From positions 19,408 through 83,407 of the forward strand of contig CAYRVH010000004.1 in assembly GCA_964427855.1 (NCBI GenBank): a DNA stretch of 64,000 nt. The letters run 5' to 3'. The stretch is from JAUPKT01 sp964427855. GTDB lineage: Bacteria > Desulfobacterota > Desulfomonilia > Desulfomonilales > Desulfomonilaceae. A model generated the notes under the pieces. It saw only the letters and a program-made list of their open reading frames with translations. It did not search any database and was not told the DNA's origin. Below are positions 1-8,969 of the stretch, in pieces; positions within the stretch are counted from its first letter, which is position 1, and the number at the start of each line of letters is the position of its first letter. Position numbers and translations under genes: made by a program.

Positions 1-8
1 GCTGGCGG

Positions 9-521
9 ATGAAAGCGGAGGAATTCGAAAGGACAGTGAAATCTTTTATGGATAGATACACGACGATGGCGTTGTCTTGCAGTATGAACGACCGGCCATG
101 GACAGCTCCTGTGTACTATGCGAGAAGCGGTTACGATCTCCTGTTCTTTTCATCCCCAACTTCTCGTCACTCTCAAATCTTCGCCCAAAATCCTCAGGCT
201 TCGGCAGCCATATATGGCGACTATTCTGATTGGAAGTCCATAAAAGGCCTTCAACTAGAGGGCATTGTGAGTCAGGTAAACTCACCTGTGGCGTTTACCA
301 AGGCATTTGCAACCTATGTGAAACGGCACCCTTTTGTAAAGGATGTAATGAAGGATCCAAGGACGCTTTCCAGCAAGCTCTTGCAGGGGGGCTCGAGAGT
401 ATCGCTCTATGTCTTCCATCCTCGGACCATCCGCTATCTCGACAATGCAGTACAGTTTGGATCACGGTGGATGATCGAGTTGAGAGAAGGGGCGCGTATA
501 TCCGAGCCGGTTCTGGATTGA
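9..521 (+). CDS. Pyridoxamine 5'-phosphate oxidase-like (YhbP/UPF0306-type) flavin-binding protein
   Basis: A 170-residue protein resembling the split-barrel PNPOx-like family, close to the YhbP/UPF0306 group: an N-terminal helix, then MALSCSMNDRPWTAPVYY, the typical first strand pair, and later a central strand around WKSIKGLQLEGIV. Members bind FMN or a related cofactor, usually with unknown substrate; no function is claimed here. The ATG lies only 8 bases from the window edge and the frame is open upstream, so a longer N-terminus cannot be excluded; an in-frame GTG at 36 is another possible start. It sits 80 bp upstream of the phenol-activation genes on the same strand, so co-transcription is possible. 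Confidence 0.6.
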   Translation: MKAEEFERTVKSFMDRYTTMALSCSMNDRPWTAPVYYARSGYDLLFFSSPTSRHSQIFAQNPQASAAIYGDYSDWKSIKGLQLEGIVSQVNSPVAFTKAFATYVKRHPFVKDVMKDPRTLSSKLLQGGSRVSLYVFHPRTIRYLDNAVQFGSRWMIELREGARISEPVLD

Positions 522-601
522 TGGGGCATCAAAGAGGGAGATCGTGTTGCGGTCCCCAACGCATGATCATGCGATAGAACAATCAGACGGGAGGTGGAGA
601 G

Positions 602-2434
602 ATGGCTGACCTAAAATTCCCTAATCCTCATGAGGCGGAACAGTTACCCGGTACAGAAGGGTGGGAACGTATGTACCCCTACCATTATCTGTACACCACT
701 GAGGATCCGGAACGAAAGGCCTACGAAGAGAAGATGTTCTGGTTCTATGATGGGCTTCATTATCCAGAGCCGATGTATCCGTTTGACATCATTTGGGACG
801 AGGCGTGGTTCCTGGCGCTCTCACAATTCAACACGAAGTTCTTCATAGTTCCGCCTGCCCTGGGCATCGATCACCGAATCCACAACGGATACATCTACAT
901 CACGCCGTTGCCTGTTGCGAATCCCGAGGAAATCCCAAAGCGCGCCGAGCTATTTATGAAACGAGCTGGGTATTACTACCAAAATTGGGATCGGCTCCAT
1001 GACAATTGGGAAGGCAAAATGCGGGGTATTATCAAGCAGCTCGCTGACCTCAAAATTCCCACATTGCCCGAGATGGAGGATGAATCGGTCGTCACTGAAG
1101 GGATAGGCGTTTCTACTGGTTATCAGCTCTTGAACGCCTACGACAAGCTCATAGATTTGGGGATACTGGCGTGGCAATACCATTTTGAATTTCTTAACCT
1201 CGGCTATGCCGCGTACGTGGTGTTTGTGGATTTCTGCCAAAAGGCATTTCCAGACATCCCGTTGCAGAAGATCACGCAGATGGTCGGTGGAATCGACGTC
1301 ATCATCTACCGCCCCGACGAGGAACTCAAGAAACTCGCGAAACTCTCCATAGACCTAGGCGTTGACGATATCGCCATGAAGGGCAACGCCGAGATCGTAT
1401 TGAAGGAAATGGCTGCTTCAGAAAATGGCAAGAAATGGCTCGAGGCGTTCGAAGCGGCCCGGGAGCCGTGGTTTTACATTTCCACCGGGACAGGCTGGTA
1501 TCACCATGACAAGTCCTGGAACGATGATCTCGACATCCCCCTTTCGGCAATGACCATCTACATCGAAAAACTCCGCAAGGGCGAAAACATCGAGCGACCC
1601 ACCGAAGCCATTCGCGAGGAGCGTGAGCGTTTGGCGTCAGAATATCGGGCGCTTCTTGCCACGGACGAAGATCGTCAGACCTTCGATCAAATGCTTGCCA
1701 CTGCCCGCACAGTCTTTCCCTATGTGGAGAATCATCTCTTCTACGTAGAACATTGGTTCCATAGCTTGTTCTGGAACAAGATGCGCGAAGTGGCCAAGAT
1801 TCTCGTTGAGTTCAAATTTCTCCAAGATGTCGAAGACGTCTGGTACCTCAAGAGGTCTGAGATCAAGGACGCTTTGTGGGACGTGGTGACGAGTTGGGCG
1901 ACTGGTTCAAATCCTCGAGGTCCCTTGGTATGGCCCAAAGAGGTTGCATGGCGCAAAGGTGTGATGGACAAGTTCCGGAAATGGGTCCCGCCTGACGCGA
2001 TGGGAACAGCGCCCGAGACGGTGACTGAACCCTTCACTATTGTGCTATGGGGTATCACCAGCGAATCCATGACCCAATGGGCGAGGCTCAAGGCCATTGC
2101 AGATGGGGACTTGACTAAAATCGTCGGCTTCCCTGGTTCTCCTGGTGTGGTCGAGGGGGTGGTCCGGGTCTGCCGAACCGTGAAGGAAATCGGTGAACTA
2201 AAAGAAGGGGAGATCTTGGTGGCGCCGACCACATCCCCGAGCTGGGCCCCTGCTTTTCAGAAGATCAAAGCTGCAGTGACTGATGTGGGCGGCGTCATGT
2301 GCCACGCAGCGATCGTCTGTCGAGAGTACGGCCTGCCGGCCGTTGTCGGCACAGGTTCAGCAACATCTCGACTCAAGTCGGGCCAGCGTATCCGGCTTGA
2401 TGGCTCGAAAGGCGAAATCGACATCATAGGATAA
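602..2434 (+). CDS. ppsA: Phenylphosphate synthase, subunit PpsA-like (PEP-synthase mobile phosphohistidine domain)
   Basis: A 610-residue protein (about 70 kDa) whose C-terminus is a PEP-utilising-enzyme mobile domain with GGVMCHAAIVCREYGLP, placing the phospho-acceptor His at residue 568. In Thauera aromatica, phenylphosphate synthase protein 1 is also about 70 kDa and uses a conserved His near 569 to transfer phosphate to phenol. The long N-terminal part does not resemble the ATP-grasp half of PEP synthase; that half is the separate next gene, as in Thauera. Expected role: phenol + E-His-P gives phenylphosphate in the cytoplasm. A strong GGAGG precedes the ATG. The gap to ppsB is 29 bp. 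The substrate could be another phenol; the PpsA family call is well supported, the exact phenol is inference. Confidence 0.82.
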   Translation: MADLKFPNPHEAEQLPGTEGWERMYPYHYLYTTEDPERKAYEEKMFWFYDGLHYPEPMYPFDIIWDEAWFLALSQFNTKFFIVPPALGIDHRIHNGYIYITPLPVANPEEIPKRAELFMKRAGYYYQNWDRLHDNWEGKMRGIIKQLADLKIPTLPEMEDESVVTEGIGVSTGYQLLNAYDKLIDLGILAWQYHFEFLNLGYAAYVVFVDFCQKAFPDIPLQKITQMVGGIDVIIYRPDEELKKLAKLSIDLGVDDIAMKGNAEIVLKEMAASENGKKWLEAFEAAREPWFYISTGTGWYHHDKSWNDDLDIPLSAMTIYIEKLRKGENIERPTEAIREERERLASEYRALLATDEDRQTFDQMLATARTVFPYVENHLFYVEHWFHSLFWNKMREVAKILVEFKFLQDVEDVWYLKRSEIKDALWDVVTSWATGSNPRGPLVWPKEVAWRKGVMDKFRKWVPPDAMGTAPETVTEPFTIVLWGITSESMTQWARLKAIADGDLTKIVGFPGSPGVVEGVVRVCRTVKEIGELKEGEILVAPTTSPSWAPAFQKIKAAVTDVGGVMCHAAIVCREYGLPAVVGTGSATSRLKSGQRIRLDGSKGEIDIIG

Positions 2435-2463
2435 CGAAGATCATTCGTTTGAGGAATCTCACA

Positions 2464-3543
2464 ATGGATATCGCCAAATATGTGCTTCCGTTCGAAGCTT
2501 GTGACCGCAGCATGGTGAATCGTGTCGGAGGCAAGTGTGCGAGCCTGGGGGAACTTTTGAAGGCTCAAATCCCGGTTCCCCCGGGTTTTGCCATCACCAC
2601 CGATGCGTACGTGGATTTTCTGCGTGAAAATAACTTGAGAGAAAAAATACTAGACAGACTCACGTCCATTGAACCAGGGAACACTGATCATGTGGAGAGC
2701 GCTGCGGCGGACATCCGCAGCTGGGTTGAAGCAGGCCAGATCAGCGAGTTCATGGAGGACGTCATTGCAGAACAATATAGGCTTCTGTCTCGCCGATCCC
2801 GGACGCCCGCTGTTCCCGTGGCAGTGAGATCATCGGCTACTGCAGAAGACTTGCCAGGGGCCAGTTTTGCCGGCCAGCAAGATACGTACCTGTGGGTAAG
2901 AGGCGTGGACGACGTCTTGGGCGCAGTAAAGAAATGCTGGGCCAGCCTCTTCGGCCCAAGGGCCATTGCCTATCGTATCGGGATGGGGTTCGACCATCGA
3001 CTTGTGCAGATCAGCGTGGGAGTTCAAAAAATGGTTCGCTCGTTCGCCGCGGGTGTCATGTTCACCCTCAATCCCTCGACAGGAGATCGAGCAACCATCG
3101 TGATCAATGCCAACTGGGGATACGGCGAGAGTGTAGTGTCGGGGGAAGTCACACCAGACGAGTTTTGCGTCAACAAGATCACCATGGAGATAACGAAGAA
3201 AACCATTTCTGAAAAGCATATACGTTACACCACGGATCCCGATACGGATACCGTGGTGAAAATAGAGACGGAACCGGAGCGCCGAACAGCCCAAAGCCTC
3301 TTGGACAAGGAAGCCGTCGAATTGGCCGAACTGGGGAAGCGCATCGAGCGCCATTACGGGATGCCAATGGACATCGAATGGGCTGTGGAGAAAGGATTAC
3401 CAACCAAAGGCGCCGTCTATATCTTACAAAGTCGCCCTGAGACGGTATGGAGTCAGAAGGAGGTGAAGCCGGTCATCGAGCCGAAGGCAAGCGCTATCGA
3501 ACACATCATAGCCGGGCTAATCAAAGGAAGAAAAATCACGTAG
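2464..3543 (+). CDS. ppsB: Phenylphosphate synthase, subunit PpsB-like (PEP/pyruvate-binding ATP-grasp domain)
   Basis: A 359-residue protein corresponding to the N-terminal ATP-binding half of PEP synthase/pyruvate phosphate dikinase. Visible signatures are GGKCASLGELLKAQIPVPPGFAI near the start, VRSSATAEDLPGASFAGQQ, and a C-terminal DIEWAVEKG followed by ILQSRPETVW. Thauera PpsB is about 40 kDa with the same domain and uses ATP (to AMP + Pi) to phosphorylate the His of PpsA. The ATG at 2464 is chosen over a TTG 15 bp upstream because GAGGAA lies 7-8 bases before it. It is followed after 36 bp by the UbiD-family carboxylase, consistent with phenol phosphorylation feeding carboxylation. Confidence 0.82.
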   Translation: MDIAKYVLPFEACDRSMVNRVGGKCASLGELLKAQIPVPPGFAITTDAYVDFLRENNLREKILDRLTSIEPGNTDHVESAAADIRSWVEAGQISEFMEDVIAEQYRLLSRRSRTPAVPVAVRSSATAEDLPGASFAGQQDTYLWVRGVDDVLGAVKKCWASLFGPRAIAYRIGMGFDHRLVQISVGVQKMVRSFAAGVMFTLNPSTGDRATIVINANWGYGESVVSGEVTPDEFCVNKITMEITKKTISEKHIRYTTDPDTDTVVKIETEPERRTAQSLLDKEAVELAELGKRIERHYGMPMDIEWAVEKGLPTKGAVYILQSRPETVWSQKEVKPVIEPKASAIEHIIAGLIKGRKIT

Positions 3544-3579
3544 CACAAAAAGACACCCCCGAGAGGAGGAAACGACTGT

Positions 3580-5019
3580 ATGAAAGAATTGAGAGATTTT
3601 ATCAACAAATGCGAGCAAGAAGGGGAACTCCATCGCATCAAAGCCGAAGTCGATTGGAACCTTGAACTCTCGCACATCGCAAAAATTAATGAAGAGAGAA
3701 AAGGGCCGGCTCTGCTTTTTGAAAACGTGAAGGGGTACGACATCCCGGTACTTACCAGCGCATTCACGACCCCCCGTCGTCTGGCCATCGGCCTGGGCAT
3801 GCCTTTGAACTACAGCATGTGCGACATGGCGAGGGAATGGATGAAACTGACCACCAAGCAGCTCAAGAAACCTGTTGTGGTGGACTCTGGTCCCGTATGC
3901 GAAATGGTGCTGGAAGGCGATGACGTGGATATACTGTCCCTCCCCGTACCGTTCTTCTATCCAAGGGATGGAGGACGATTCGTCGGGACGGCCGTGTATC
4001 TCGTGACACAGGACAAAGAAACCGGGTGGACCAACCTGGGTACCTACAGGATGCAAGTTCATGATCGCAATCACTGCGGCATCCAGATTATCAAGGGAAA
4101 GCATGCAGACTTCCATTTCAATCAGCACAAGAAAGATGGAACCTTGATGCCGGCAGCTGCGGTGATAGGCGCGGATGCCGTCCACTTCCTGGTCTCTTCC
4201 ACACTGGTCTCTGCTCAGGTGGACGAATATGACATCATCAGCACCCTGAGGGGCGAACCGTGCGAAGTCTTTAAGAGCGATCTCACCGGCCTGTTGCTGC
4301 CTGCGAATGCCGAGATCATATTGGAAGGATATGTTGATCCAAAAGACCTGAGAGAAGAAGGTCCTTTCGGAGAATATACCGGTTACTATTCGGGCGCCAA
4401 AGGGGAAGAGTGGCCCAAACAGGTCCTCCACATCCAGAGGATACTGCGCAGGAAAAACCCCATTTTCTGGGCGACTACAGTAGGAAAACCGATCACCGAC
4501 ACCCACATGATTCAATCTCTTAATAGAACTGCCACCTTATGGACTGACCTCGAAAACATGAGAGTCCCGGGGATAAAATCAGTCTATATTCCTGCTGAAT
4601 CCACGGGACGTTTTTGGACCATCGTCTCTGTGGAACAAAAGTATCCGGGCCACTCCAACCACGTGGGGAACGCAGTCATCGCAACGACTACTGGACATTA
4701 TGGACTCAAGGGGGTCATCGTAGTGGACCATGACATCCCGGCGGACGACTGGGATAGGGTCATGTGGGCGCTCTCTGTTCGCTACGATCCCAAGAGAGAT
4801 ACTCAAATCATCGATCGAGGACGATCGACGCCGCTTGACCCTGCTTTGCCAATCAATGCCAGACAAATAGTGTCCCGAGTTATCCTCGATGCGTGCACGC
4901 CGTACGAATGGGAGAGAAAACCCATAGAGATATTCCTTGACGAGGATATGAAAAAGAAAGTCCTCTCGCGCTGGAAGGAATATGGGTTTGAGGATTGGGC
5001 TGCGTCGATTTGTAAATGA
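3580..5019 (+). CDS. UbiD-family (de)carboxylase, probable phenylphosphate carboxylase subunit
   Basis: A 479-residue UbiD-family protein, the usual length, beginning MKELRDFINKCEQEGEL. The prenyl-FMN enzyme signature EEGPFGEYTGYY at about residues 259-270 carries the two acidic residues that match the catalytic Glu pair of UbiD; HPAD-like start-domain residues such as GPALLFENV are also present. Next to PpsA/PpsB it most likely carboxylates phenylphosphate at the para position to 4-hydroxybenzoate, needing prenyl-FMN made by a UbiX not found in this window. Thauera phenylphosphate carboxylase has several different subunits including two UbiD-like ones; only one is here. An AGGAGG site lies 12 bases before the ATG. 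Reaction with another hydroxyarene is possible. Confidence 0.75.
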   Translation: MKELRDFINKCEQEGELHRIKAEVDWNLELSHIAKINEERKGPALLFENVKGYDIPVLTSAFTTPRRLAIGLGMPLNYSMCDMAREWMKLTTKQLKKPVVVDSGPVCEMVLEGDDVDILSLPVPFFYPRDGGRFVGTAVYLVTQDKETGWTNLGTYRMQVHDRNHCGIQIIKGKHADFHFNQHKKDGTLMPAAAVIGADAVHFLVSSTLVSAQVDEYDIISTLRGEPCEVFKSDLTGLLLPANAEIILEGYVDPKDLREEGPFGEYTGYYSGAKGEEWPKQVLHIQRILRRKNPIFWATTVGKPITDTHMIQSLNRTATLWTDLENMRVPGIKSVYIPAESTGRFWTIVSVEQKYPGHSNHVGNAVIATTTGHYGLKGVIVVDHDIPADDWDRVMWALSVRYDPKRDTQIIDRGRSTPLDPALPINARQIVSRVILDACTPYEWERKPIEIFLDEDMKKKVLSRWKEYGFEDWAASICK

Positions 5020-5368
5020 AGCACAGACGGGGTTGGTGCCCCTTGCCTCTCTTCCCTCCTTTTGACCAGGGATAGATGAAACCCATGGGGAACAACCCCA
5101 ACGCGTGGCCTCAACAGATGGAGCGACGATTTCAGCGCGGCGGTAGATGACAACGCGGTATGAAACGCGTGAAAGAGTCAACCGCCTGAAACTGAGGTCA
5201 AATGGATTACGCCGCGTGGCGTGGCTTTCACGGATAGCCGTGGGCGCTATGTGGCTGTGCGATGGCGTGACACGCCTTGAATAATGATGGGGAATTCCCC
5301 CTCATGGCCGATAGGGCCTGAAAAGGTTCGACCCATGACGCACTTAAGATTATGGAGGACAGCCCTGA
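5020..5368 (+). other. 349-bp gap inside the phenol cluster, no gene seen
   Basis: No convincing coding sequence, promoter or terminator was recognised. The last 20 bases hold GGAGG before the ligase start. The gap separates the UbiD gene from the ligase-UPF0261-PpsC group and could hide a promoter, but no clear -35/-10 pair stood out. Confidence 0.4.
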
Positions 5369-7027
5369 ATGAGACCGATACGATATACGGATGGGATTAT
5401 CCAAGAGTTTCGAAACGCAGGATATTGGACTGATGAAACCTTCACCGATTTCTGGCTCAATAACGCCAGGAACATACCCGACAGGGAGGCCCTTGTCGAT
5501 TCTACGCAGAGAATCACATGGGGCCAGGCGGCCAAGATGATGGACCGCTTGGCCCTCGCCTGGATCGACATGGGACTCAACAAGGATGACCGCGTCATCT
5601 TGCAAGCGCCAAACTGCGCCTATGGTTTTTTGTCCCGAATAGCCTGCGAGAGGGCGGGGCTCATAAACATTACGGTCATGCCATACCTGCGGCACAAAGA
5701 GCTCTCCCATATCATCGAAAAAATAGACCCCAGGGCCATCATCATTCCCGGTATATATCGTAAGTTCAACTACTTGGAGATGGTGCAGGAACTCAAGCAG
5801 ACGTATCCCCACTTGGCCTATTGTTTTCTGCTGGATTCCACCATCTCTGGTCCGTATCCGGAGGGCGTCTATTCCCTGCCGGATGTGGCGGCCGAACCGT
5901 GGGAAAGCAAAGTGGATACGGGGTTGCTCGAAAAAAGGAAATTCCATTCCACCGGAGATGTGGGAGCGTTGACAAGCACGAGTGGCACAACAGGGGTTCC
6001 GAAGATTGTCGAGTGGCCTCTGGCACCTCGTGTGATGACGTCTAAGTGCCGAGTGGAAATCTGGAAATTGACGGGCGAGGATATAGCCATGGCGGTGGCC
6101 CCGTTTGCGGGCGGCGCCGCAGGAACCCTCACGTATTTTGCCGCGCCGTTGGTAGGGGCCAAGATAGTCCTGCTCGAGGAGTTTACGCCGGAAGGCGCAT
6201 TGGAGATGATTCAAAAGGAGAAGGTGACGTGCATCGGCGTGGTTCCTACTCACATTATACGAATGCTTGAATGCGATCTCTCCAAGTACGACCTGTCCTC
6301 CCTGCGTTTCATCAGGTCCGCCGGCGGGTATCTCCCCCCCCAAGTGGCAATGGAAGCTGAGGAACGCCTTGGGGGAAAAATCACCTCTGACCTGGGCACC
6401 CAAGATGTGGGGTCTGTGTCCGGCTGCTCCATAGACGATCCTCCTGATGTCAGACGGCGGACCGTAGGCAAGCCTTTAAGAGGCAACGTCATCAAGCTGC
6501 TCAATGAGAATGGTAAAGAAGTTCCGCCAGGAGAGCCGGGCATACTGTATATGAGGGGACCCCACTCTCCCGCAGGGTACTGGCGGGACCCTGAGACAAC
6601 GAGGGATGTCTTCGATGATGACAATTGGACGACGACTGGAGATATTGTCACGCTGGAAGACGGCCGCATCTGGATTATGGGACGCCAAAAAGACGTCATA
6701 ATTAGAGGCGGACAGAATATTTATCCCGCAGAGATCGAAGGGCTCCTCAACGAACATCCTAAGGTGGCGTCTATTGCCATTGTAGCCATGCCGGACCGAG
6801 AGTTCGGAGAAAAGGCCTGTGCCTACGTGGTGCCTAAACCTGGCGAGACCTTCACGTTCGAAGATATGATCCAGTTCCTGAAAGGGAAAAAACTTGCAAT
6901 GTACAAGCTGCCCGAACGTCTTGAAATTATCGAGGCGATGCCAACGGTGGGGGATTCAGGCAAAGTGGACAAGAAGGTGCTCAAAAAGGATATCGAAGAA
7001 AAAGTGTCTGCCGAAGGGAAGCAATGA
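5369..7027 (+). CDS. AMP-forming aryl/acyl-CoA ligase (probable 4-hydroxybenzoate-CoA ligase)
   Basis: A 552-residue ANL-superfamily adenylating enzyme. The P-loop-like core TSTSGTTGVPK is at about residue 201, the hinge region GRIWIMGRQKDVIIRGGQNIYP at about 434-452, and the C-terminal catalytic Lys in GDSGKVDKK near 530. Overall the sequence looks like the 2,3-dihydroxybenzoate-AMP ligase/benzoate-CoA ligase branch. Context suggests it activates the hydroxybenzoate made by the upstream carboxylase to its CoA thioester; salicylate- or other aryl-specific activity cannot be excluded by eye. It carries a GGAGG site upstream. Its TGA overlaps the ATG of the next gene, so the two are translationally coupled. 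Confidence 0.75.
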   Translation: MRPIRYTDGIIQEFRNAGYWTDETFTDFWLNNARNIPDREALVDSTQRITWGQAAKMMDRLALAWIDMGLNKDDRVILQAPNCAYGFLSRIACERAGLINITVMPYLRHKELSHIIEKIDPRAIIIPGIYRKFNYLEMVQELKQTYPHLAYCFLLDSTISGPYPEGVYSLPDVAAEPWESKVDTGLLEKRKFHSTGDVGALTSTSGTTGVPKIVEWPLAPRVMTSKCRVEIWKLTGEDIAMAVAPFAGGAAGTLTYFAAPLVGAKIVLLEEFTPEGALEMIQKEKVTCIGVVPTHIIRMLECDLSKYDLSSLRFIRSAGGYLPPQVAMEAEERLGGKITSDLGTQDVGSVSGCSIDDPPDVRRRTVGKPLRGNVIKLLNENGKEVPPGEPGILYMRGPHSPAGYWRDPETTRDVFDDDNWTTTGDIVTLEDGRIWIMGRQKDVIIRGGQNIYPAEIEGLLNEHPKVASIAIVAMPDREFGEKACAYVVPKPGETFTFEDMIQFLKGKKLAMYKLPERLEIIEAMPTVGDSGKVDKKVLKKDIEEKVSAEGKQ

Positions 7028-8268
7028 TGGAAAAGGTGATTCTTCTCCTGTCCACCCTTGATACTAAAGGTCCTGAAACGCTGTACCTCAAGGAATGTAT
7101 CGCAAGGGAAGGCGCGCCATGTGTGCTTTTGGACATGAGTATGTCAGGCGAGTACCCAGGCGCTGACATAGGTTCGGCTGAGACGGCGCGGGCCGGGGGA
7201 GGGGACATCCAGGAGATTCGTTCGAGCCGCGATCGAAAGCGTATCACGAGACAGATGATCGGCGGCGCTGCTAAGATCGCGCTGGACTATGTCAATTCAG
7301 GAAAGCTGGCTGGTATCATAGGATTAGGAGGCTCCACAGGCAGTCTCATGGCCACCGACGTCATGAGGGCTCTGCCATTCGGTATTCCCAAACTCATGGT
7401 GTCCTCGACTGCCGCGCTGCCGGGATTGGCCACGAGATACATAGGCACAGGCGATATAGCCGTCTTGCACACGGTAATAGAAATAGCCGGCCTCTCTGCG
7501 CCGCTGAAAAACCTTTTAGAAAGGGCCGGCGCTGCCATCGCCGCCATGTCTCGTGTTCACCCCCTCACCGTGGCCTCCGCCCGTGAATCCGGAAAGCCTT
7601 TGGTGGCGCTCTCTATGTTCGGCCCGACCGAAAAGTGCGCTCACGCTGTCAGGCAAGGTCTTGAACAGCATGGATTTCAGGTTATCGGCTTTTCGGCGGC
7701 TGGCGTCTGTGATAGGGCGATGGAGGATATGATTGCCCAAGGCTTTTTCGATGCCGTGGTCGAGTTGGCCCCAGGCGGTGTCGGCGAAGAAATCCTTGGC
7801 GGCATGAGGGCCGCCGGCCCAAACCGTCTTACCGAGGCCGGCAAACTCGGCCTGCCGCAGGTCATTGCGCCGGGGGGCTTGAACCTTACGAGCCCTCGAA
7901 AATCTCACTACAAACCTGAGCATTATCAGCGGAGAAAATTCGACTTAGACGAGTTGAGGACGTTTCTCCGGGTGTCAGATGAGGAGATGATCCAAATCGC
8001 TCAAGCTTTTGCCGAAAAAGTGAGCAATGCAAGAGGACCTGTCATTTTTCTCTTCCCCACCATGGGGTGGTCAGCGGTGGACGTCAGCTCGAGCCACATG
8101 TTCGATCCAGAGCAAGACAGAATTTTGAGCGACAAGATGAAAAGCGTTGCGGCGCCAAACGTGGAGATACGCGAGGTCCACGCAAATCTCGAGGATGACC
8201 TGTTTGCGCAAGAGGTATTAAAAGCCTGTCTCGATATATTTCCCCACAAGACTGCAGGTGGCCGGTGA
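7024..8268 (+). CDS. UPF0261 / Tm-1-like ATP-binding domain protein
   Basis: A 414-residue member of the UPF0261 family (the N-terminal domain of plant Tm-1). Signatures are the opening ILLLSTLDTKGPETLYLKE, the nucleotide-binding loop GLGGSTGSLMATDVMRALP at about residues 99-117, and the C-terminal half with APGGLNLT and LFPTMGWSAVD. The family has an ATP-binding fold but no agreed reaction in bacteria. The ATG overlaps the ligase stop by 4 bp and PpsC follows 41 bp later, so it belongs to the aromatic operon. Its link to phenol metabolism is inferred only from this position. Confidence 0.7.
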   Translation: MMEKVILLLSTLDTKGPETLYLKECIAREGAPCVLLDMSMSGEYPGADIGSAETARAGGGDIQEIRSSRDRKRITRQMIGGAAKIALDYVNSGKLAGIIGLGGSTGSLMATDVMRALPFGIPKLMVSSTAALPGLATRYIGTGDIAVLHTVIEIAGLSAPLKNLLERAGAAIAAMSRVHPLTVASARESGKPLVALSMFGPTEKCAHAVRQGLEQHGFQVIGFSAAGVCDRAMEDMIAQGFFDAVVELAPGGVGEEILGGMRAAGPNRLTEAGKLGLPQVIAPGGLNLTSPRKSHYKPEHYQRRKFDLDELRTFLRVSDEEMIQIAQAFAEKVSNARGPVIFLFPTMGWSAVDVSSSHMFDPEQDRILSDKMKSVAAPNVEIREVHANLEDDLFAQEVLKACLDIFPHKTAGGR

Positions 8269-8309
8269 GGAGCTCTGCAGGACACATCTCCTAGCTCAAG
8301 GAGGCCGTT

Positions 8310-8969
8310 ATGTACGTGAAGAATTGGATGCTGCCCCAGCAATTTTCAGTGTCGAGCGATGCCCTTGCCGTGGAAGCAGCGGCGATCATCGAGGAGCACA
8401 AGCTGAAAATGCTGCCCGTTGTGGACGGAGGTCGACTGAGAGGCGTCGTTCACAGAAGGGATCTCAGCGAAGCTGCCATGTGCGTCAGCGGAAGCGGAGA
8501 TCAGTGTGAAATGAACTACTTTTGCAGGAAACTCAAGGTGAAAGATGTCATGGTGCGTATGCCCGTCACTGTCTCCATAGAGGATAGCGTCGAGGACACG
8601 TTGCTCAAAGGCAGACAGATGACGCTGAGTACGTTTCCTGTCATGGACGGCGATCGGGTCGTCGGGGTTGTCTCTGACAGAGAAATATTCGTCACCCTCT
8701 TCAAACTCCTTGAAGCCGGTAAAGAGAGGGCCCGGATTACCCTTACAGACGTCACACTTGAAAAAGGGACGCTCACGGAGATCTCCAAGATCATCGACGA
8801 TAATGACTGCGTGGGACGAGCCATATTCACGGCGCCTGAGGCGGATTCGGATAAGGTGAGAGTGGTCATTCGGGCGGAATGCGCGGATCCAAAGGCCCTT
8901 AAGGCGTCATTCGAGCAAAAGGGATACAAGATTCTCGAATTTGGGGGCAACAAAACAAATTCAAACTAA
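8310..8969 (+). CDS. ppsC: Phenylphosphate synthase activator PpsC-like (tandem CBS domains plus ACT-like tail)
   Basis: A 219-residue, about 24-kDa protein with two CBS domains (roughly residues 7-60 and 80-135; the second contains TLSTFPVMDGDRVVGVVSDREIF as a typical CBS core) and a C-terminal ACT-like segment of about 70 residues. Thauera phenylphosphate synthase protein 3 is a 24-kDa CBS protein that stimulates the PpsA/PpsB reaction several-fold, so PpsC is the best call. Unusually, three genes separate it from ppsAB. A strong AAGGAGG precedes the ATG. Its TAA directly abuts the stop codon of the convergent asparagine synthase gene, leaving no intergenic space. Confidence 0.75.
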   Translation: MYVKNWMLPQQFSVSSDALAVEAAAIIEEHKLKMLPVVDGGRLRGVVHRRDLSEAAMCVSGSGDQCEMNYFCRKLKVKDVMVRMPVTVSIEDSVEDTLLKGRQMTLSTFPVMDGDRVVGVVSDREIFVTLFKLLEAGKERARITLTDVTLEKGTLTEISKIIDDNDCVGRAIFTAPEADSDKVRVVIRAECADPKALKASFEQKGYKILEFGGNKTNSN

